A stretch of 64,000 nt of DNA from Makana argininalis_B (GTDB lineage Bacteria > Pseudomonadota > Gammaproteobacteria > Enterobacterales > Enterobacteriaceae): the NCBI GenBank assembly GCA_044442785.1, contig JBISJT010000001.1, positions 212,619-276,618 on the forward strand, in the 5' to 3' direction. The position numbers and the translations under genes were made by a program. Within the stretch, counting starts at the first letter, position 1. The number at the start of each line of letters is the position of its first letter. The notes beneath the pieces were generated by a model. The model saw only the letters and a list, made by a program, of their open reading frames with translations, had not been told where the DNA came from and ran no database searches. This document shows positions 17,002-29,100 of this stretch, one piece after another.

Positions 17002-18399
17002 CCAATTTGTATGAAAAATACCATTTTTATCAATTCTTTTGTAATTATGAGATCCAAAATAATCTCTTTGTGCTTGAATTAAGTTTGATGATAAATATTT
17101 AGACCTATAACTATCATAATAAGATATTGAAGATGATAAAGCTGGAGCTGGATAACCATTATTAATTGCATAAGATGCTATGTATCTTAGTGAAAAATTA
17201 TATTTATTAGCAATATTAGTAAAATATGATGATAATAATATATTATATATATTAGGATTATAACTATAAACATTCATGATTTTATCTAATATTTTAGATC
17301 TTATTATACAACCATTTCTAAAAATTTTTGCTATTTTATAGTAATTTAAATTCCATTTTTTTTTATATGAAATTTTTTTTAAATGAGAAAATCCTTGAGC
17401 GTAAGAAAGTATTTTAGACAAATATAAAGATTTTCTAACTTTTTCTATAAACTTTTTATTATTATAATTATATTTTTTATTAATAGGTCCATTAAGCATT
17501 TTGGAAGCAATAATACGTTGATTCTTCATAGATGAAATGTAACGAAAAAATAATGACTCAGTAGCAATATTAAATGGTTCTTCTATTTCTATAGAACTAT
17601 TAATTGACCATTTTCCTGTTTTTTTATTTAGAGCCTCATCAAGAATAAAATCTAATATAAATTTCCCTGTATGATCTTTTTTTATAAGAATTTTTTTAGT
17701 AATATTGATTAAATAACTCTTAAGTTCTCCATTCCCCCATGTATTAAAAATTTCATATAATTTTTCATTATTTAATCCAAGAGCATTTTTCATAATGAAA
17801 TATGTTTCAGAAATTAATTGCATATATGAGTATTCAATTCCATTATGTATCATTTTTACATAATGACCAGATTCTTCTTTTCCAATATATGTAACACATG
17901 GAGATCCTTTTACATTAGCAGAAATTTTTTTAAAAATAGGTTCTAAAATTTTATATGTTGATTTATCACCTCCTGCCATTATAGATAATCCATTAAGTGC
18001 TCCTTCTTCACCTCCAGATATTCCTACACCTATAAATTTAAAACCTTCTTTATATAATAATTTATTTCTTCTTAAAGTATCTTTATATAAAGAATTTCCA
18101 CAATCTATTATTATATCATCTTTATTTATAAATTTTTTTAATAAATTTATAGTTAAATCTATAGGTTTTCCAGGTTTTATCATTAAAAATATAATACGAG
18201 GTAATTTAATTGAATTAACAAAATCATTTAAATTATAAAATGGATAAATTTTTTTAAATGGATGTTTAAATATTAAAATATCAGTTTTTTCTTTAGATCT
18301 ATTAAAAATAGAAACTCTGTATCCTTTATTTTCAATATTAATAGTTAAATTTTTACCCATTGTTGACATACCTATAATACCTATATCATTTTTAGTCAT
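16993..18399 (-). CDS. gnd: 6-phosphogluconate dehydrogenase, decarboxylating
   Basis: Gnd converts 6-phosphogluconate to ribulose 5-phosphate and CO2, producing NADPH. The product is 468 residues, the same as E. coli. It has the Rossmann motif IGIIGMSTMGKNLTINIENKG with NADP-type NRS, the catalytic IIDCGNSLYKDTLRR, the signature GISGGEEGALNGLSIMAGG and the substrate-site KMIHNGIEY with its Lys. Retention suggests the oxidative pentose phosphate branch still supplies NADPH and ribose. It is alone on its strand; trxA lies downstream beyond a 74-bp palindrome that overlaps the gnd stop. Confidence 0.96.
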   Translation of the reverse strand: MTKNDIGIIGMSTMGKNLTINIENKGYRVSIFNRSKEKTDILIFKHPFKKIYPFYNLNDFVNSIKLPRIIFLMIKPGKPIDLTINLLKKFINKDDIIIDCGNSLYKDTLRRNKLLYKEGFKFIGVGISGGEEGALNGLSIMAGGDKSTYKILEPIFKKISANVKGSPCVTYIGKEESGHYVKMIHNGIEYSYMQLISETYFIMKNALGLNNEKLYEIFNTWGNGELKSYLINITKKILIKKDHTGKFILDFILDEALNKKTGKWSINSSIEIEEPFNIATESLFFRYISSMKNQRIIASKMLNGPINKKYNYNNKKFIEKVRKSLYLSKILSYAQGFSHLKKISYKKKWNLNYYKIAKIFRNGCIIRSKILDKIMNVYSYNPNIYNILLSSYFTNIANKYNFSLRYIASYAINNGYPAPALSSSISYYDSYRSKYLSSNLIQAQRDYFGSHNYKRIDKNGIFHTNWNN

Positions 18400-18488
18400 T
18401 TTAATACCTAATAATATTTATTATTATAATAAATTATATAATTTTAATTTTAAAAGAAATAGTTTAAAATATAAACAATTTTATATTG

Positions 18489-18547
18489 TAAATATTAATT
18501 TTATTAAAAAATAAATTTATTTAATTTTTTAATAAAATTAATATTTA
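18489..18547. repeat. 24-bp-arm inverted repeat between gnd and yggT
   Basis: Perfect 24-base arms at 18489-18512 and 18524-18547 are separated by 11 bases. The element sits 34 bases before the yggT start, in the divergent gnd/yggT promoter region. The right arm is close enough to affect yggT translation or transcription. Sequence is A/T only. Confidence 0.5.
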
Positions 18548-18581
18548 TTGTGTTTAATAAAATTTAAGGATACTAATTATT

Positions 18582-19130
18582 ATGATAATAATTAATTTTT
18601 TAGTAAAATCTATTTTAGATTTTTATATAATACTAATTATTATTAGAATTTGGATTCAATGGACAAAATGTGATTTTTATAATTCATTTTATCAATTAAT
18701 TGATAAAATTACATATCCATTAATTAAAATAACTAAATATTTCATGCCTAATTATGTAAATACATGTTTTTTTATAATATCTATTTTTTTTTCAATAATT
18801 AAATTTCCAATTATAATTTTTTTTGAAACAAATTTAATAAAAATAAAAATTATTTATATTTTTATAGGAATAGTAACTTTATTAAAAACATTTGGTAATT
18901 TATTATTTTGGATTTTAATATTACGTTTCATTTTAATTAAATTAAAACAAGATAAAAATATTATGAATGAAGTTATTTATATGTTAAGTGAATCAATTAT
19001 ATTGATAATTAAAAAAATATTTCATACTACATATAGTATTAATATATCATTATTTATATTAATATCTATCTTATTTTCATTTAATTATTTAGGTATTTAT
19101 TTACTTCCAGGTATTTGGTATAAAATATAA
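18582..19130 (+). CDS. yggT: YggT family membrane protein
   Basis: A 182-residue integral membrane protein (E. coli YggT 188) with two YggT repeats: about four hydrophobic helices. The typical opening FYIILIIIRIWIQWTKCDFYNSF with Pro-containing YPLIKITKYFMP follows the family pattern RxWxQxxxxDFxNPxxQ. Its molecular job is not well defined; the family has been linked to osmotic and envelope maintenance. In E. coli yggT is followed by yggU, rdgB and hemW; here hemW comes next, so yggU and rdgB have been lost. An AAGGA ribosome-binding site precedes it. Confidence 0.88.
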   Translation: MIIINFLVKSILDFYIILIIIRIWIQWTKCDFYNSFYQLIDKITYPLIKITKYFMPNYVNTCFFIISIFFSIIKFPIIIFFETNLIKIKIIYIFIGIVTLLKTFGNLLFWILILRFILIKLKQDKNIMNEVIYMLSESIILIIKKIFHTTYSINISLFILISILFSFNYLGIYLLPGIWYKI

Positions 19131-19283
19131 TTTATTTTTTAAATTTTTTTAATTAAATATTAACTTTTTTTTATATTTTATATATAAGTATAATGTAAAT
19201 TATTTTAAAATATTAATTTATTTTATATAATAAAATAAATTAATTTTTTAAAATTTGTTAAATATAATATTAATTTAAATAAT

Positions 19284-20420
19284 ATGGATTTAAATAAATT
19301 ACCTAAAGTAAGTTTGTATATACATATACCATGGTGTATAAAAAAATGCCATTATTGCGATTTTAATGTTTCTTTAATTAAAGAAAAAATACCAGATAAA
19401 AAATATATTAATAACTTACTAGAAGATTTAGATAATGATATTAAATATATTTCAGGAAGAAAAATTCATACAATTTTTATTGGAGGTGGTACTCCAAGTA
19501 TATTTCCATTAAAATCATTAAAAATACTTATAAAAGAAATAAAAAAAAGGTTATATATATCTAAAAAAACAGAAATAACGTTAGAATCTAATCCTGAAAG
19601 TTCATCAAATAATTTATTTTATGAATATAAACAAATAGGAATAAATAGAATTTCAATTGGTGTTCAAAGTTTAGATAAAAAAAAAATTTTTAATTTAGGA
19701 AGAATTAATAATAATTGTAATTCTAATTTATTATTTAAATTAATTTCATGTAACTATATTAATAATTTTAATATTGATGTAATGTATGGATTACCCAATC
19801 AATCTGTTAATGATTCTATTAAAGATTTAAATAATATTATTTATACAAAACCAAATCATATATCTTGGTATCAATTAACTTTAGAAAAAAATACATATTT
19901 TTATTATGTCCCCCCAATTTTGCCAAATGAAAACAATATTTATCAAATGAATAAAATGGGTAATAATATTTTACAAAAATCAGGTTATTTTCAATATGAA
20001 ATATCAAGTTATTCTAAAAAAGGCTTTGAATGTAAACATAATATTAATTATTGGAAATTTGGAGACTATATTGGAATTGGTTGTGGGGCTCATGGTAAAA
20101 TTACATTAAAAGACAGAACAATAATCAGAACAATAAAATCTAATAATATTAGAGATTATATGAATAATAATTATATATATAAAATATATAATGTTAATTC
20201 TTATAACTTAATTATAGAATATTTTATGAATAGATTTAGACTTTTAGAACCTATTCTTCGTTCTGAATTTTATTATTTTACAGGAATAAAAGAAATAAAT
20301 ATAAGAAAATCAATAAATAAAGCGATAAAAAAAAAATATATAAATGAAAATGATATTTATTGGACTGTAACAGATTTTGGTAGATTATTTCTTAATTTTC
20401 TTATTGAATTATTTATTTAA
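19284..20420 (+). CDS. hemW: Heme chaperone HemW (radical SAM, HemN-like)
   Basis: HemW (YggW) is a radical-SAM protein thought to hand heme to respiratory enzymes; it is not the HemN oxidase. The product is 378 residues, equal to E. coli. The iron-sulfur site CIKKCHYC (Cx3CxxC) is at residues 18-25, followed by TIFIGGGTPSIF, ESNPES, NRISIGVQSL and DVMYGLPNQS. HemN has an extra Cys after this motif (CxxxCxxCxC); here the next residue is D-F, the HemW pattern. It lies between yggT and yggX, following E. coli order with gaps. Confidence 0.92.
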   Translation: MDLNKLPKVSLYIHIPWCIKKCHYCDFNVSLIKEKIPDKKYINNLLEDLDNDIKYISGRKIHTIFIGGGTPSIFPLKSLKILIKEIKKRLYISKKTEITLESNPESSSNNLFYEYKQIGINRISIGVQSLDKKKIFNLGRINNNCNSNLLFKLISCNYINNFNIDVMYGLPNQSVNDSIKDLNNIIYTKPNHISWYQLTLEKNTYFYYVPPILPNENNIYQMNKMGNNILQKSGYFQYEISSYSKKGFECKHNINYWKFGDYIGIGCGAHGKITLKDRTIIRTIKSNNIRDYMNNNYIYKIYNVNSYNLIIEYFMNRFRLLEPILRSEFYYFTGIKEINIRKSINKAIKKKYINENDIYWTVTDFGRLFLNFLIELFI

Positions 20421-20498
20421 AAAATTTAAATTTTTTAAATAAATAATATAAAATATATTAAATGATTTTAATTAAAATTAAATAAAATAAATATTAAC

Positions 20499-20759
20499 AT
20501 GATTAAAAAAATTTTTTGTAAATTTCTTAATATTTTATCAGAAAAACAAGATTATCAATTATATCCAGGTGATTTAGGTAAAAAAATTTTTAACAATATA
20601 TCTAAAAAAGCGTGGAATATATGGCAAAAAAAACAAACAATGTTAATTAATGAAAATAAATTAAGTACTAAAAATATTTATCATTTAAATTTTTTAGAAA
20701 AAAAAATGATTAATTTTTTATTTAAAAAAAATAAAAATTTTAATAAAAAAAAAAAATAA
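20499..20759 (+). CDS. yggX: YggX, probable Fe(2+)-trafficking protein
   Basis: YggX protects iron-sulfur proteins from oxidative damage and interacts with iron metabolism. The 86-residue product (E. coli 91) contains IFCKFLNILSEKQDYQLYPG then DLGKKIF, and KAWNIWQKKQTMLINENKL, all near-identical to E. coli. The C-terminal tail is replaced by a lysine-rich end. In E. coli the gene follows mutY; mutY is not here. Next to the complete suf operon in this genome, it implies that Fe-S upkeep is under selection. Confidence 0.95.
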   Translation: MIKKIFCKFLNILSEKQDYQLYPGDLGKKIFNNISKKAWNIWQKKQTMLINENKLSTKNIYHLNFLEKKMINFLFKKNKNFNKKKK

Positions 20760-20761
20760 AT

Positions 20762-22554
20762 TGTTTTTTTTTTATTTTTATTTTATAGAATAATTTTAAA
20801 ATTTTATTTATTGAATATAAAGAATTTTTTTTTTTAGAACTATTTATTACAGTATAAATTAATTCTTTTGTTAAAATAAGTACCTTATTATGAAGTAATA
20901 TTAATGAAGTTGTTAAAAATTATAAATTGTTGATATTTTTGTTAAAGTATCAAATGCTGTTTTATATTTTGGTTTAAAAATATTTTTTCTTTATAATTAT
21001 TTTAATATTTATAGTAAAAAATATTCATATTTTTAATTATCGAAAATAATAATATCAATATCATTTTTAGATATTTCTAAATAATTTTAAGTTACAGTAA
21101 AAATAATTGGTTTTCAACTAAATTCTTGATTTGAATTTTTCTATTTTTTACTTTTTTATAATTAATATTTCTATCAATTTGTTAATAAAATTAGATCAAT
21201 AAATACCATTTTAATAGAAAATAATAATCTAAAATTATTAAATAATTTTAAAATAAATTTTATTGATTTTTTTAAATTGATTTAAATAAAATTTATAATT
21301 CTTAATACAATCAAACATAATATTATTATAATCTTTTTTATTTTTAATAAAATTAAACAGAATATTTTTAAATTTTTTAAATTTTAGTAATTTTTAAAGA
21401 ATATTTATATTTTCAATGATTAACTGCATATAATAAATTATTTATATCAAAATATTTTTTAATATATAATTTTAACGAAGTAAACATAATTTTTTTGAAA
21501 ATAATTTAAATTTTTTCTTTTTTTTATTATCTATATTAAAAGTTGATAATTTAGATGAAGAATAATGAAAAATAAATTTATCTAAAGAATTAGCTATTTT
21601 ACATATATCATTAAAAATTGATCCTGGTTCAACAGATGATATATGATTACTATCTCCAAATAAAATTATTCTTGTTTTTGGAGATATAATTGAAATTAAA
21701 TTATACATTGTTGATAAATCTATCATTGATGCTTCATCTATAATTATTACATCTGCATGTAAAAAATCTAAAATTTTATATTTTAAAGAAAATTTAATAT
21801 TATTTTTATTAATTAATTTATTAATATTTATAGCTATTTTAGGTATTTGTTTTTTATTATAATCATTTAAATTTATATTTTTTTTATAAAATTTAAGATT
21901 TTTATTTAAATTATTTAAAGATTTAAAATTATTAGATGTTAATATTATTCTAATAGGTTTTTTATTTAATTTAATTAAACAAATTAATATTCTAAATAAA
22001 GTATATGTTTTTCCAGTTCTTGATTGTCCTGATATAATAGAAGAATGATTAGATATGGAAATAAAAGCAGCAATTTTTTGCCAATTAATAACATTATTTT
22101 TATTAACAAAATAAATATTTAATATTTTAAATATATTATGATAATGTTTAATTTTTTTAATTATATTTTTTTTAAAAAAATTTAATACAATAATTTCTTT
22201 TTTCCATATTTTATTTATATATAATTTATTTTTATGTAAAATTACAGGAGTATTACTAGATCCATTACTTACAGATTTATATAAAAGTAATTTTTTTTTC
22301 AGTTCTTTAATTGATGAAAAACAAATTTTTTTAATAGCTTTTATTAAACTATTTTTAATAATACCATTAAAAATTTTATTAGAAAAAAATATTTTTAATG
22401 GAATATAAGTATGACCATTTCTTGTGTAATAACTAAGACAAGAAGTTACAAACATTAAAGACGGTTGAGATTTTTTAGAAATAGTTTTAGCAAAATAAAT
22501 ATCAAAAGATTTTAAAATATCTAACTTTATAAATTCTTTAATTATATTTTTCAT
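20762..22554 (-). pseudogene. recD: RecD subunit of exonuclease V, degenerate
   Basis: The upstream part (21472-22554) is still an open frame of 360 residues matching RecD from its N-terminus through VIIIDEASMIDLSTMYNLI and ILFGDSNHISSVEPGSIF, ending at LCLLR. Beyond it, the 710 bases hold readable RecD pieces in shifting frames with stops: INNLLYAVNH, FNNFRLLFSIK (~21180-21243), NDIDIIIFD, and LILLHNKVLILTKELIYTV (~20855-20909), the helicase motif VI region (E. coli [20 protein letters not shown]). The P-loop is also damaged: GQSRTGKT for GGPGTGKT. With several shifts and stops, simple slippage cannot restore it. RecD is therefore most likely non-functional, although a truncated protein may be made. 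Confidence 0.9.
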
Positions 22555-22591
22555 AATTTTAATATTAAATAAATTTTATAAATTAAATTTA

Positions 22592-25500
22592 TTAAATTAA
22601 TAAATTATCAATATAATTTATTAATTTAAAATTAGGTTTACAATAAAAAATAGCATTATTTTTATTTAAATTATCTATACCTCTTAAAAATATATAATAT
22701 ACACCACCAAAATCTTTTTTATAATCATATTTATATAGTTTTTGTTTTAAAAAACGATGAATAGCTAATGTATAAATTTGATATTGTAAATCATATCTAT
22801 TTTGAATAATAGATTTTTCTATATTTGAAATATTATAATATTTTTCGTTTTTTCCTAACCAATTAGATTTATAATCTAAAATATAATATTTTTTATTCCA
22901 TCTAAAAACTAAATCTATGAATCCTTTAAGGATTCCTTTTATTTTTGGAAAATTAATATTTATACATTTATAAGTAACGGGATCATATTTTTTACAAATA
23001 TTTACTAATTCATTTGTAAAAAAAAAATCATTAATAGGAATGTAAAAAGAAAATTCATTACATCTATCTTCTGATTTTATTTTATTAAGTGAAAGTTTTT
23101 TGTTATTTAATGGATAAGAAATAATATTATTGATCCATTTTAGGATTATATTTTTCCAAATAATATCAATATTTTTTATATCCATTGTTTTATGTAAAAG
23201 TTTAGAACTAATTTTTTTTTTAAAATCTATTTTTTTAAGTAAAATATGTAAAAAATCACCTGTTATTTTTCCAATAGGAAAATTATGTTGATTTAAATCA
23301 TCAATTTTATTTTTTTTTTTTTTACAATATTAAATATATTTATACTAGGTACAATTGATTTTCTAATATATTTTAAGTTTTTATTTAATGACGAATAACT
23401 AATAATATTATAATTATTTTTATAAATTTTATTTATATTATTTTTTTTAAATTTGATCAATTGATTTACAGCATTAAAGTTGTTTTTATTATTAAAATAT
23501 TTTTTTTTACTAATTATAATATCACCTTTTGATTTTTTAACCAAAATATTTATTTTATTTTCTAAAAATTTAACATCACCACAAATACCATTTTGAATTA
23601 AATAACCAATAGCACTTTTATGAACACTATTATTATTTGTTTTTCTCTTTTTTCCTTTATGTAAAGATGATATACCTATGCTGCAATGATATATTGATCT
23701 TGTTAAAGAAACATACAAGATTCTTAAATCTTCTGAAAGTCTATCATTATCTATTTTATTAATTAATAATTTTGAATTTAAAATATTTAAATAAGAAATA
23801 TTTTTTTTAATTCTATAATCTGCAACAAATGGTAAAAAAACAATTGGAAATTCTAAACCTTTAGATTTATGAACAGTTATTATATTAACAAAATTTATAT
23901 TATTTTCTAAAATTGAATCTTTATTCTTAAAATATTTATTAGGTGAATATATTTTTTCTTCTAATAATCTAACTATTGATAATTTGCTTTCTAAGTATAT
24001 TGATTTTTCTTGCAACAATTCTCCTAAATAAATTAAATTTGATAATTTTTTTTCTCCTTCTTTCATCAATAAAAGATTTTTTTTAATTTTATAATCTTTT
24101 ATTAACTCATTTATCATAGAATATATACCATATTTTTTTAAAATCATTCTATATTTAATAAATTTATTTAAATGATAAAATAATAAATTTTTATTCTTAT
24201 TTAATTTTTTTATTTTATTAAAATCAAAACCTATAATATCTGTTATTAAAGCTCTTTTAATATATGAATTATGATTATATAATACAGCTTTTAATATCCA
24301 CATTAAATCAATAGATTCTTTAGATTTAAATATATTCTCACTTTTAGATATAAAAATAGATGGAATATTAAATTTTGTCAATTCATTATTAATGATATTA
24401 GCTTCATTACTATTTCTTACTATTATTGTAATATCAGAAGCATTAATATATTTTTTACCAAAATTTCCTTCTATCCATGTTTTTTTTTTTTTTGCAGAAT
24501 TTAACCATGAAAAGATCGTATTTGCACATATATTAGACATGTATTTTTTGTATTCATATGAATTTACTATAACGTCTGGCTGCATCCATATATTCATAGA
24601 AGGATAAATTTTATTATTTACTATAAATTTTAATTTTGTATTTTCTTTAGAATATTTTAATGGTATAAATGAAATTTTATTTGTAATAAATGGATTAGAT
24701 AATAAAGTAAATAAATTATTAACAGAATTTATCATTCCTTTAGAAGAACGCCAATTAATATCTAGAGTATAATGATTGTTTATTTCATTTTTAGCTTTAA
24801 TATATGTTAAAATATCAGCACCTCTAAAACCATAAATAGATTGTTTAGGATCTCCTATAATTAAAAAAAAACATCTTTTAAAGCCTATATATATATTTTT
24901 AAAAATATTATATTGTTTTGAATCTGTATCTTGAAATTCATCAATTATTGCTACTGGATATAATTTACGTATTTTACTTGATAATTTTGATCCAAATTTA
25001 CCTTTAATGATTTTTTCTAAAATAATAATTAAATCATTAAAACTAATTTCTGATTTTCTTTTTTTTTCTTTTTTTATATATTTTTTAATTTTTAGAATAG
25101 CAAGAAAAAAAATTTTTTCTTTGATAGATAAAATATTTAAATAATATTTTTCAATTATATCAAATAAAATAAAATGTTTATTATTATCTTTCATATTATT
25201 TTTTAATAAATTTGATATTTTAAATTTTGATAGTTCATATGGAACTTTATCGTCAATTGTGGGATCATTGGACCATTTATCAATTTTTATTAACCATTTT
25301 TCTAAATTTTTTTTACTATAAATTTTTTTATTTATTTGAGAATTATATATATATTTTCTAAATGAAGAAAATTTTATCCAATTTTTTTTTAAAGAATTAA
25401 TGTTCGATATTATATTTTTATATATTTCTATTATTGAATAAAAATTTTTTTTAACATCATGTATTGTATTTATATCAATATTTAAATATGGAAGTATATC

Positions 25501-26076
25501 AATTAAAAATTTTTTTTTATTTTTCCAATATTTTTTTATTAAAATAGCTATATTATAAGGTAAAATAGAAAAATTCTTTTCCCAGAAATAATAAATTGCT
25601 TTATATTTTAAATTTAATTCATCTTTGATTATATTTTTATTAAATATAATACCAGATTCAACAATATTTTTATTTAAAATTTTTTTGCAAAAACCATGAA
25701 TAGTATAAATAGATAATTCGTTAATTTTATTTTTAGCTATTTGTAATAATAATTTAGCTATTTGAATGTTTTTAATTTTTTTAAATAATGTATAAATTAT
25801 ATAATTATTACTTTTTTTTTTAATACATGCATCATATAATAAATTTATATTTTCAATAATACGATTTTTAATTTCATTTTTTGCTAATTTAGTAAATGTT
25901 ACAATTAAAATTTCATTTACCTTTACTGGTTTAAAATTATTTTTACTTATCATTCCTAAAATTAAACGCAAATATAATATAGATATAGTATAAGTTTTTC
26001 CTGTACCTGCTGATGCTTCTATTAAGATATTTCCATATAAAGGAAAATCAATTGAATTAAAAATATTTTTAATCAT
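22592..26076 (-). CDS. recB: RecB helicase-nuclease subunit, interrupted by one poly(A) frameshift
   Basis: RecB is the 3'-5' helicase and nuclease of exonuclease V, used in double-strand break repair. The first frame (23293-26076, 927 residues) has LIEASAGTGKTYTISILYLR, VAIIDEFQDTDSKQYNIF, GDPKQSIYGFRGAD and TVHKSKGLEFPIVFLPF. It ends just after an A14 tract (23310-23323). In the neighbouring frame the protein continues at HNFPIGKITGDFLHILLKK and on through 22592, with nuclease residues in GFIDLVF and ILDYKSNW intact. One added A makes ~1161 residues (E. coli 1180). All motifs on both sides are intact, so either slippage makes full RecB or the tract was miscalled. E. coli ptrA, between recC and recB, is absent. 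Confidence 0.9.
23310..23323 (-). repeat. A14 homopolymer causing the recB frameshift
   Basis: Fourteen consecutive T on the + strand (A on the coding strand). Read as written, recB stops 6 codons later. With 15 A the reading continues into the conserved C-terminal nuclease frame. Poly(A) slippage by RNA polymerase is documented in AT-rich endosymbionts such as Buchnera and Blochmannia; a homopolymer length miscall would look the same. Confidence 0.85.
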
Positions 26077-26117
26077 AAAATTTAATTTTTATTTGATATT
26101 TTATTTTAATAAAAAGT

Positions 26118-29100
26118 TTATATTTTATTAAATTTTAACATTGGTAATAAATATTTTTCAAATAAAAAAATCATTTCATTTATATTTTTTTTATTTAAAT
26201 TTTTAATAATTTTTTTAATATAAATATTATTATATTCAGAATAAAATTCTTTTTTTTGATTGTAATACTTTATTATTTTTTCTTTAACTTTTTTTTTAAT
26301 ATTAATATTTTTATTTAAAGTTTTATTTTTATGATTATAACAATATTTTTTCCATATATTACTTGCATTATAAAATAACAATAAAGGTTCTAAAATTCCT
26401 TTTAAATAACCTAAAATATAATAAATTAATAAATTTTTAGCTTTTATTTTTTTTACAGGTTCAAAATTCCATTCTCCATTGATAAAAAACATTATACTAT
26501 TATTTGTTCCACCAGATGAACAATAAATTAGATGTTCTATCCATAAAATAAAACCATCTTTAATCGTCATTTTTTTAGTACTCCATTTAACTATTCCATT
26601 ATTACTAAAATAATAAATCCATCCTATAATTTTTATATTTTTAAAATTTAAATATATTTCCAAAATTTTTCTTTTTGATATATTAAACATTTGAATTTTT
26701 TTATATAAATTAATTAATTTATTATATTGTTCTAAAAAAAATATTTCTCCAAAAATACCATATGGTAATAATCCAGAATATTTAATTTCATTAAATATTT
26801 TAATTATATTTTTTTTTTTAATCATTAAATTTAATATTTTTTCTTTAATTATAAAAGTTTTATAAATATTATTTATATATTTTTTTTGATATAAATTTTC
26901 TATACTTGATTCATTAAAATAAATTCCTAAATTTTTAATAAACCATGTTTTAATAGGATTTTTATAAAATAAGATAATATCTTTTAATTGTAATATTTTA
27001 TTTTTACAATTTAATAATAATTTTGAGTTTAAAGATAAGTCATTTTTAAAATTTATAAAATTTTTTTTAAAGTTAAAAAATTTTTTTTTATAGTTAAAAA
27101 TATTTTGTTTTAAATAATTTTTTTTATCGTGAAATTTAAAAATATGTTTTATCACATTATTAATAATTTTTTTTTCTTCTAAATATTGATCTCCTTCTAT
27201 ATAAAAATTTTTTGATATATAATCCATTAATTCATTTACAAACCTTGAATTAGTATTAATATTATTATTTTTAATATCATTTCCAATAAAACTAACATAA
27301 AAAATATCAGAAGAAGATAAAATGGATTCTAGAAAAATATATTTATAATCTTCTAATATATTTTTATCACCTATTCTTGGATGTTTATAAATTAAATTAA
27401 AATTATTTTTATAATTATTTTTAATTAAAATATTATCATTTATTCCTAATATACATACTACTCTAAAATTTACAGAACACATAGATTTTAAATTACAAAA
27501 ATTTATTTTTCCAAATAAAAAATTTTTTATTATTTTTTTTTTATTTATTAAATTAAATAATTCTTCTTTAATTAATTTTATAGAAATTTTTTCTTTAAAT
27601 TTAGATTTTAAACAATTGTTTAATATTTTTTTCCATGTACTTTTGATAAGTATAAAAATATTTTTTTCTTCATAAGAAGTTGCACAGAAAAAAGAAGATA
27701 TAATAACATTATAAATTGGAAACCAAGATTTTATTTTTTTAGGTTTTAAAAGTTTTTTTTTTAAATATTTAATTTTATTTATTAAATCATAAAAATTACC
27801 TAACAAAACATATGATACTCCATATGTTTTATTATATGGAAGAATTTTATTCCAATAACCATAATTGCTTTTCATTGCATAACCTAAAAACATTCTATTA
27901 ATTTCAAAATCACATGAATTTAAACTATTAAAATTATTAATTAATTTATTATTGTTTTTTTCCTCATCTAATTCTATCTTGATTCCTGATTCTAATATCC
28001 ATTTTTTTAATATATCAATTTCTTTATTTTGTATATTAAATTTATATGATATAGATTTTACTTCTAATAATCTTAAAATATCTTTTGTAGATAATTTAAT
28101 AAATGGCAAATCTAATAATTTAATAAAAGCTTGTGAAATTGAATTGATTTTTTTTGATTTAACATCTGAAATGTAAAATGGTAAATGATTTTTTAAATTA
28201 TATTTTTTAAATATTGATTCAATTGATGGTAAATAATTATTTATATTTGGAGCCATTACAATAATATCTTGAGGTTTTAATGTTGAATCTTTAGACATTA
28301 AAATTAATAATTTATCATATAAAATTTTTATTTCTTTATAAAAACTATTACATGCATTTATACTAATAGAAAAATCTGTTATTTTTATAATTCTTTTAGA
28401 AATTTTACTAAAATGACTATTTTTTTCATTTTGTAATGAATAGTTTGGAAAAAAAAAAATATCTTTTTTAATTAAACTTAAAATATTATTTTTATTAGGT
28501 TTAATAAATGCATTTATTTCTATAGTTCTATTTAAATTTGATATTAAATATATATATTCCTTACATTTTTTGCCCAAAGAAGAAAGAAAATAATTTTCTA
28601 AATTATATTTATTGATATTTTGTAAAAATATATTTTCTTTTTTATCTTTTAAATAAACTATTTTATTACTTTCTTTTATATATTTATTAATTTTTTTTTC
28701 AAAAAAATTTAAATTTTCTATATCACCCCAATAATCTTTACAAGGATTTATAATCATATTATGAACATCCATATAATTTCCTAATAATTCCAATAATTTA
28801 ATATAAATAGGGGGCATTGAAGATATTCCGAAAATAAATGCTCTATGAGGTAATTTTATTTTTTTTTTATTTTTTTTATCTATAATTTTTTTAATAAAAT
28901 CAAAATTATCATAATTTTGCAAAATTAATTCATTAAAATTTGTTTTTTTTTTTATTAATTTTCTCCATAAACAAGATTGCCAAATTTGTTCTTCACTTAA
29001 TCCATAAATTAATTTACCTTTCATCCAAGATTTTAACCAATCCGGACGATATATTAAATATTGATTAAATATATAAGATAATGAACTAGAAAATTTAAAT

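Noticed and set aside
20762..21471. Non-coding spacer after yggX
   Set aside because: It initially looked empty, but minus-strand frames give RecD motif pieces, so it is the decayed end of recD.
22592..23185. Treating the 197-codon frame as a separate nuclease gene
   Set aside because: It is the C-terminal nuclease part of RecB; residues between 23185 and 23310 in the same frame also match RecB, joining it to the upstream part.
24392..24607. Small + strand ORFs opposite recB, recC, secA, manX, fabG and others
   Set aside because: They are antisense shadows in AT-rich sequence with no recognisable domain and no ribosome-binding site.
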